A stretch of 5,228 nt of DNA from NCBI GenBank assembly GCA_016194625.1, contig JACQBB010000035.1, positions 1-5,228 of the forward strand, read 5' to 3'. The notes under the pieces are model-generated. The model was not told the DNA's origin. It made no database searches and saw only the letters and a list, made by a program, of their open reading frames with translations. The position numbers and the translations under genes were made by a program. This DNA is from Elusimicrobiota bacterium (GTDB taxonomy: Bacteria > Elusimicrobiota > Elusimicrobia > UBA1565 > UBA9628). Of this stretch, positions 1-5,228 are shown piece by piece. How positions within the stretch are numbered: the stretch's first letter is position 1; the number at the start of each line of letters is the position of its first letter.

Positions 1-3000
1 CCCGCCAGACCGGCTGGGCCTTCCTGTCCTCGCACTCCGTCCAGGAGGCGGCCGACATGGCCGTCATCGCGCACGCCGCGACCCTGGAGTCCCGCATCCC
101 CTTCTGCCACTTCTTCGACGGCTTCCGCACGAGCCACGAGATCGCCAAGGTCGAACAGCCCTCCGACGAGGTCCTGCGCGCGATGATCGACGAGGCCCTG
201 GTCGAGGCGCACCGCGCCCGCGGGCTGACCCCGGACAAGCCGGTCCTGCGCGGCACCGCGCAGAACCCGGACGTGTTCTTCCAGTCGCGCGAGGCCGGCA
301 ACCGCTTCTACGACGCGGCCCCGGCGCTCGTGCAGAAGACCATGGACCGCTACGCCCAGCTCACCGGCCGGGCCTACAAGCTCTACGAGTACCACGGCGC
401 GCCCGACGCGGAGCGCGTGGTCGTCGTGATGGGCTCGGCCGCCGAGACCGTGGAGACGGCCGCGGACGCGCTGAACGCCAAGGGCGCCAAGGTCGGCGTC
501 GTGCGCGTGCGCCTGTACCGCCCGTTCGACCCGGCGCTGTTCGCCGCGGTCTTCCCGAAGACCGTGAAGTCGGTCGCGGTGCTGGACCGCACGAAGGAGC
601 CGGGCGCGCTGGGCGAGCCCTTGTTCCTCGACACGGTCGCGGCGCTGAGCGAGAGCGGGCGCCCGCTGCCCCGCCTCATCGGCGGACGCTACGGCCTGTC
701 GTCGAAGGAGTTCACCCCGGCGATGGCCAAGGCGGTGTTCGACGAGCTGGCCGCGCCCGCGCCGCGCCGCCGCTTCACCGTCGGCATCGAGGACGACGTC
801 ACCCATCTCAGCCTGCCCTACGACGCGAGCTTCGGCGTCGAGGGCGACGACGTGGTCCGCGCGGTCTTCTACGGGCTGGGCTCGGACGGGACCGTCGGCG
901 CGAACAAGAACACGATCCACATCATCGGCGAGGGCACCGACGAGTTCGTCCAGGCGTATTTCGTCTACGACTCCAAGAAGTCCGGCGCGATGACCGTCTC
1001 GCACCTGCGCTTCGGCCCGAAGCCGATCCGCGCGCCGTACCTCGTGGACCGGGCGAACTTCCTGGGCTGCCACCAGACCGTCTTCCTGGGGCGCTACAAG
1101 ATGCTCGAGTCATTGGTCCCCGGCGGCGTCTTCCTGCTGAACACGGCCGCGGGTCCCGACGAGGCGTGGGCGACCCTGCCGCGGTCCGACCAGGAGCTCA
1201 TCCGGACGAAGAAGCTGCGCTTCTTCGTCATCGACGCCTACAAGGTCGCGCGCGAGAACGGGCTGGGCGGGCGCATCAACACCGTGATGCAGGCCTGCTT
1301 CTTCGCGATCTCCGGCGTCCTACCCAAGGAGAAGGCCGTCGCGGCCATCCGCGACTCGATCCGCCACGCCTACGGCCGCAAGTCCGAGGAGCTGGTCCAG
1401 AAGAACCTGAAGGCCGTCGACGAGAGCCTGTCCCACCTGCACGAGGTGAAGGTGCCGTCCGGGAAGACCGCCTCGACCGAGGCCCCGCCGCCGATGTCGG
1501 CGGACGCCCCGGACTTCGTGCGCGAGGTCCTGGGCAAGATGTACGCCGGCGAGGGGGACGCGCTCCCGGTGTCGGCGATGCCGGTGGACGGGACCTACCC
1601 GACCGGCACGGCGCGCTACGAGAAGCGCGCGCTCGCGCAGGAGATCCCGGTCTGGGACCCGGCCGTCTGCATCCAGTGCGCGAAATGCGTGATCGTCTGC
1701 CCGCACGCGGTGATCCGGCCGAAGGTGTACGACGAGGCGCTGCTCGCGAAGGCGCCGGAGGGCTTCAAGTCCTGCGCGGCCAAGGACCTGGAGTGGAAGG
1801 GGATGAAGTACACCCTGCAGGTCTCGCCCGACGACTGCACCGGCTGCGGCATCTGCGTGGACGTGTGCCCGGCGCGCAACAAGTCGGAGACGCGGCTCAA
1901 GGCGATCAACATGACCCCGATCTCGGGCGTGCGCGAGACCGAGCGGAAGGGCTGGGACTTCTTCCTCGGCCTGCCCGAGGTGGACCGCCGCAAGCTCAAG
2001 CCCGGCTCGATCCGCTCGGAGCAGTTCCAGCGCCCGCTGTTCGAGTTCTCCGGCGCGTGCTCCGGCTGCGGCGAGACGCCGTACCTGAAGCTGCTCAGCC
2101 AGCTGTACGGCGACCGCCTGCTGGTCGCCAACGCGACCGGCTGCTCTTCCATCTACGGCGGCAACCTGCCCACGACGCCGTGGGCGAAGGGCGCCGACGG
2201 CCGGGGCCCCGCGTGGGCCAACTCGCTGTTCGAGGACAACGCCGAGTTCGGCCTGGGCCTGCGCCTGAGCGCCGACGCGACGCGGCAGGCGGCCCTGCTC
2301 CTGCTCGAGGCCCTGGCGCCGCAGGTGGGCGCCGAGCTGGCCGCCTCCATCCTGGGCGCCTCTCAGAAGGACGAGGCCGGCGTCCAGGACCAGCGCGAGC
2401 GCGTCGAGGTCCTCAAGAAGAAGCTCGCGGGGCTGAAGGACGCGAAGGCGCGGCGCCTGCTGACCATCGCCGACGCGCTGACGCGCAAGAGCGTCTGGAT
2501 CGTCGGCGGCGACGGCTGGGCGTACGACATCGGCTACGGCGGCCTGGACCACGTGCTCGCCTCGGGCAAGAACGTGAAGGTCCTCGTCCTCGACACCGAG
2601 GTCTACTCCAACACCGGCGGCCAGAAGTCCAAGTCCACGCCGCGCGGGGCGGTCGCCAAGTTCAGCATGGGCGGCAACCCCGCGGGCAAGAAGGACCTGG
2701 GCCTGATGGCGATGTCCTACGGCAACGTGTACGTCGCGTCGGTCGCGATGGGCGCGCGCGACGAGCATACGCTCAAGGCCTTCTTGGAGGCCGAAGCCTA
2801 CGACGGCCCGTCGCTGATCATCGCCTACAGCCACTGCATCGCCCACGGCATCGACATGGGCAAGGGCATGCAGCAGCAGAAGGCGGCGGTGGACACCGGC
2901 AAGTGGCTGCTGTACCGCTATAATCCCGCGCGCGCGGCGGCCGGCGAGGCCCCGCTCACGCTGGACGCCAAGCCGACGAAGCTCGCCGGATTGGGCGCGT

Positions 3001-3155
3001 ACCTGGCCAGCGAGAACCGCTTCCAGATGCTCGCCAAGAGCAAGCCCGAGGAGGCGAAGGCGCTGTTCGCGCTGGCCGCCGAGGACGCGAAGGCGCGCCT
3101 CGAGCTCTACGAATACCTGTCCTCGCGTCCCGCGAGGACGGCGCCGGGGGCTTGA
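1..3155 (+). CDS. nifJ: Pyruvate:ferredoxin (flavodoxin) oxidoreductase, 5'-truncated by the window edge
   Basis: This cytoplasmic enzyme oxidatively decarboxylates pyruvate with CoA to acetyl-CoA and CO2, reducing ferredoxin or flavodoxin. The frame is open from base 3 (RQTGWAFLSSHSVQEAAD precedes the Met at 57), so that Met is internal. About 130-150 N-terminal residues, including the family's pyruvate-binding Thr and Arg, lie outside. Counting from the Met at 57: end of domain I with HFFDGFRTSHE (18-28); transketolase-C-like domain (~118-232); gamma/CoA-binding domain with GLGSDGTVGANKNT (273-286); EKR linker (522-524); two 4Fe-4S motifs (C538, C541, C544, C548 and C594, C597, C600, C604); thiamine diphosphate domain with proximal-cluster C668, C671, C696 and C927, and GDG (818-820) to NT (852-853). 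All ligands are present. The C-terminus ends about 105 residues after C927, without the extra protective domain known from Desulfovibrio africanus. Inferred full length is near 1,190 residues, normal for the fused homodimeric type. No frameshift is seen. The stop lies 4 bases before the next gene. Family assignment is very secure; substrate preference for pyruvate over another 2-oxoacid is inferred from the family. Confidence 0.97.
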   Translation, partial: RQTGWAFLSSHSVQEAADMAVIAHAATLESRIPFCHFFDGFRTSHEIAKVEQPSDEVLRAMIDEALVEAHRARGLTPDKPVLRGTAQNPDVFFQSREAGNRFYDAAPALVQKTMDRYAQLTGRAYKLYEYHGAPDAERVVVVMGSAAETVETAADALNAKGAKVGVVRVRLYRPFDPALFAAVFPKTVKSVAVLDRTKEPGALGEPLFLDTVAALSESGRPLPRLIGGRYGLSSKEFTPAMAKAVFDELAAPAPRRRFTVGIEDDVTHLSLPYDASFGVEGDDVVRAVFYGLGSDGTVGANKNTIHIIGEGTDEFVQAYFVYDSKKSGAMTVSHLRFGPKPIRAPYLVDRANFLGCHQTVFLGRYKMLESLVPGGVFLLNTAAGPDEAWATLPRSDQELIRTKKLRFFVIDAYKVARENGLGGRINTVMQACFFAISGVLPKEKAVAAIRDSIRHAYGRKSEELVQKNLKAVDESLSHLHEVKVPSGKTASTEAPPPMSADAPDFVREVLGKMYAGEGDALPVSAMPVDGTYPTGTARYEKRALAQEIPVWDPAVCIQCAKCVIVCPHAVIRPKVYDEALLAKAPEGFKSCAAKDLEWKGMKYTLQVSPDDCTGCGICVDVCPARNKSETRLKAINMTPISGVRETERKGWDFFLGLPEVDRRKLKPGSIRSEQFQRPLFEFSGACSGCGETPYLKLLSQLYGDRLLVANATGCSSIYGGNLPTTPWAKGADGRGPAWANSLFEDNAEFGLGLRLSADATRQAALLLLEALAPQVGAELAASILGASQKDEAGVQDQRERVEVLKKKLAGLKDAKARRLLTIADALTRKSVWIVGGDGWAYDIGYGGLDHVLASGKNVKVLVLDTEVYSNTGGQKSKSTPRGAVAKFSMGGNPAGKKDLGLMAMSYGNVYVASVAMGARDEHTLKAFLEAEAYDGPSLIIAYSHCIAHGIDMGKGMQQQKAAVDTGKWLLYRYNPARAAAGEAPLTLDAKPTKLAGLGAYLASENRFQMLAKSKPEEAKALFALAAEDAKARLELYEYLSSRPARTAPGA

Positions 3156-3159
3156 GACC

Positions 3160-4155
<996 letters not shown>

Positions 4156-4167
4156 CGGCCGGCGGGC

Positions 4168-5133
4168 TCAGCTTCCCGGCAGGGGAGCGCGGGCGGGAGC
4201 CTGGGCGCAGAACGGGTCGACCCCGCGGTACTTGTCCGTGACGAAGTCCTGCGCGGCCGGGTCCCAGTTGTAGCGCGACATCCACGAGAAGCAGGCCAGC
4301 GGGCCGCCGCGCTCCGGGCTCGCGTCCGGGCCGGCGGGGTCGCCCGTCGTCGGGATGTCCTTCACGCGGTACACGCAGGTCTTGAAGTCGAGAGAGGCGT
4401 TCTCGACGCTCAGCGTCGTGCGCGCCTCGTCGACCATGGACACGCCTCCGTCCGGGCCGTCGGTGACGAAGGTGACCGCTGTCGGGCCCTCCGCGTCGGC
4501 CAGGAAGACGCGGGCGTCGGGCCGATCGAAGGCCTTCAAGTCCGCCATCAGGCTGGCCGCGTCGGAGCGCAGGCGCAGCGGGGACTTGGGCACGTAGAGC
4601 AGGGCCAGGCGGTCGGCCTCGCCGGGCTCGGCGGCGTACAGCGGGTCGAGGCCGGTGTTGTCCACCTCGAAGTCCGGGTGGCTGAACACGACGCGCGGGC
4701 CGCGCAGGCGGCGGGCCACGTCGAAGGTCCGCTCGATCAGCGCGCCGTCGGCGAGCGAGTAGCGCTCGTGGTAGGCGCAGCCGCGGATGAACTGGACGAC
4801 CGCGTAGTCGCGGACGCAGTCGGGGGAGGTCGTCTCGACGACCGAGCCCACGACGGTCACGCGGGCGCGCTCGGGCGCCGGGTCGTACATCCGCGCCTCG
4901 TAGTCCTCGACGGTGAAGGTCTTGAGGCCGCAGGCCCCGCCGGACGGCGCGGGGAAGCGCCTCTGCTGGAAGCGGGGGATCGTCTTGTTGGACGGCTCCT
5001 TCGGAGCCGCCGGGCGGGGCGCGGCCGCCGCCGCGCGCGCCTTGACCAAGGCGGCGGGCAGGGCTTCCTCGAGCGTCTGCGCGGAGGCGCCGAGCGACAG
5101 CGATAGGGCGGCGGCGGCGAGGAGTCGGTCCAT
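4168..5133 (-). CDS. Exported hypothetical protein with six cysteines
   Basis: A 321-residue protein whose family I do not recognise. Residues 1-18 look like a Sec signal peptide: a short n-region with R3, a hydrophobic run LLAAAALSLSLGASA (4-18) and an A-x-A cleavage site before Q19. Residues ~27-50 form an Ala/Pro/Lys low-complexity linker; the rest (~66-310) looks globular and mixed alpha/beta. After cleavage it has exactly six cysteines (68, 106, 119, 253, 281, 309), an even number compatible with three disulfides outside the cytoplasm. Other islands are TVVGSVVETTSPDC (93-106), VVQFIRGCAYHERY (112-125) and LACFSWMSRYNWDP (279-292). No lipobox, second membrane segment or catalytic motif is visible. 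The ATG at 5133 is the only possible start, because an in-frame TGA (5184-5182) lies upstream with no ATG, GTG or TTG between. No Shine-Dalgarno sequence sits at normal spacing. It converges on the DHOD-like gene with a 12-base gap and has no evident functional link to it. Codon use looks as GC-rich as its neighbours. Existence as a real gene is likely; function unknown. Confidence 0.85.
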   Translation of the reverse strand: MDRLLAAAALSLSLGASAQTLEEALPAALVKARAAAAAPRPAAPKEPSNKTIPRFQQRRFPAPSGGACGLKTFTVEDYEARMYDPAPERARVTVVGSVVETTSPDCVRDYAVVQFIRGCAYHERYSLADGALIERTFDVARRLRGPRVVFSHPDFEVDNTGLDPLYAAEPGEADRLALLYVPKSPLRLRSDAASLMADLKAFDRPDARVFLADAEGPTAVTFVTDGPDGGVSMVDEARTTLSVENASLDFKTCVYRVKDIPTTGDPAGPDASPERGGPLACFSWMSRYNWDPAAQDFVTDKYRGVDPFCAQAPARAPLPGS

Positions 5134-5139
5134 GGCCCC

Positions 5140-5145
5140 ACTATA
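5140..5145 (-). promoter_or_regulatory. Candidate -10 box (TATAGT) for a leaderless transcript of the exported-protein gene
   Basis: The minus strand reads TATAGT with only 6 bases before the ATG at 5133. This matches the TANNNT consensus of housekeeping -10 elements and is one of very few AT-rich spots in this GC-rich region. A start site about 7 bases downstream would fall at or next to the A of the ATG, giving a leaderless mRNA, which agrees with the absence of a properly spaced Shine-Dalgarno sequence. No good -35 hexamer is seen 16-18 bases upstream; that stretch lies in the hairpin. The call rests on one hexamer and its placement. Confidence 0.3.
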
Positions 5146-5151
5146 GAAGAA

Positions 5152-5180
5152 ACCTCCGGACCTTCTGGAGGTCCGGAGGT
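5152..5180 (-). terminator. Perfect 12-bp hairpin followed by a T-rich tract on the minus strand
   Basis: Bases 5152-5163 (ACCTCCGGACCT) pair perfectly with 5169-5180 (AGGTCCGGAGGT), leaving a 5-base loop. Read on the minus strand, the stem is followed at once by TTCTTCTAT (with the last stem base, TTTCTTCT: six T in eight), the layout of an intrinsic terminator. On the plus strand no T-run follows, so it is probably one-directional, ending a minus-strand gene lying mostly to the right of the window. The T-tract is interrupted by C, so efficiency is uncertain. It could instead be a 5'-leader structure of the exported-protein gene, if transcription begins further upstream. Confidence 0.6.
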
Positions 5181-5181
5181 C

Positions 5182-5228
5182 TCAGCCGGGGGACGGCATA
5201 CGGCCCCCGCGGGGACGGACTTTCGGCC
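5182..5228 (-). CDS. Possible C-terminal tail of a further minus-strand gene, cut by the right edge
   Basis: On the minus strand a frame is open from the window edge to a TGA at 5184-5182, encoding PKVRPRGGRMPSPG. The stop is one base from the terminator-like hairpin, where the end of a gene would be expected. Fourteen sense codons are far too few to prove coding in GC-rich DNA, where chance open frames are common, and no family can be named. The call depends on the adjacent terminator. The remaining sequence holds only short GC palindromes (for example CCCCGCGGGG at 5205-5214). Confidence 0.22.
   Translation of the reverse strand, partial: PKVRPRGGRMPSPG

Noticed and set aside
57..59. ATG at 57 as the true start of PFOR
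   Set aside because: The 18 codons before it continue conserved PFOR sequence (RQTGWAF...SVQEA) and the frame stays open to the window edge, so this Met is internal.
1166..2923. Plus-strand open frame (585 codons) inside PFOR in another frame
   Set aside because: Composition is extremely Arg/Gly/Ala/Pro-rich and there is no motif; it is a frame-shifted shadow of PFOR.
4156..4184. GC-rich partial inverted repeat (GCCGGCGGG ... CCCGGC) at the convergent gene ends as a terminator
   Set aside because: Pairing needs a 3-base bulge and short stems, and there is no T-run on either side.
4678..5106. Plus-strand open frame opposite the exported-protein gene
   Set aside because: Its low-complexity Arg/Gly/Ala/Val-rich translation has no start signal or domain. 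The minus-strand frame has a signal peptide and balanced composition, so it is the real one.
5152..5157. GGAGGT on the minus strand as the Shine-Dalgarno sequence of the exported-protein gene
   Set aside because: It is 18 bases from the ATG, too far for normal function, and is buried in the perfect hairpin.
5205..5228. GAAAGTCCG on the minus strand, resembling the conserved start of RNase P RNA
   Set aside because: Only a 9-base match; the sequence that follows does not fit, and a protein gene starts about 90 bases downstream, leaving no room for an RNA of roughly 350 bases.

Overview
The window is a very GC-rich (roughly 70%) bacterial fragment, densely coded except for the last 95 bases. 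It holds two complete genes, one large gene cut by the left edge, and perhaps the tail of a fourth gene at the right edge. The large pyruvate:ferredoxin oxidoreductase (PFOR) points to an anaerobic or facultatively anaerobic bacterium with ferredoxin-based carbon metabolism. The phylum cannot be fixed from the sequence. The Ala/Pro-rich secreted orphan protein and the high GC bring uncultured lineages such as GC-rich Elusimicrobiota to mind, but that is a weak impression.

Layout. Positions 1-3155 (+) encode the C-terminal ~1,050 residues of a homodimer-type PFOR (nifJ family). All visible cofactor ligands are intact: eight ferredoxin-domain cysteines, four proximal-cluster cysteines and the thiamine diphosphate motif. 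After only 4 bases comes a 331-residue dihydroorotate dehydrogenase-like flavoprotein (3160-4155, +), almost certainly co-transcribed and probably translationally coupled. It keeps the FMN-barrel architecture but appears to lack the catalytic Cys/Ser and the orotate-binding Asn-x-x-x-x-Asn loop of true pyrimidine-synthesis enzymes. It is therefore more likely a PFOR-associated oxidoreductase of unknown substrate than PyrD.

Converging on this pair, with a 12-base gap, is a minus-strand gene (5133-4168) for an exported 321-residue protein with a signal peptide, a low-complexity Ala/Pro linker and six cysteines. I do not recognise its family. Upstream of it (5134-5228) lie a perfect 12-bp hairpin followed on the minus strand by a T-rich run, a TATAGT box only 6 bases before the ATG, and a short open frame ending right at the hairpin. 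The simplest reading is: end of another minus-strand gene, intrinsic terminator, then a promoter giving a leaderless or nearly leaderless mRNA for the exported protein.

The first two genes form a central-metabolism unit (pyruvate oxidation plus a flavoprotein of unknown role). The third is an unrelated, separately transcribed envelope or secreted protein. I see no mobile element, CRISPR array, tRNA or rRNA.
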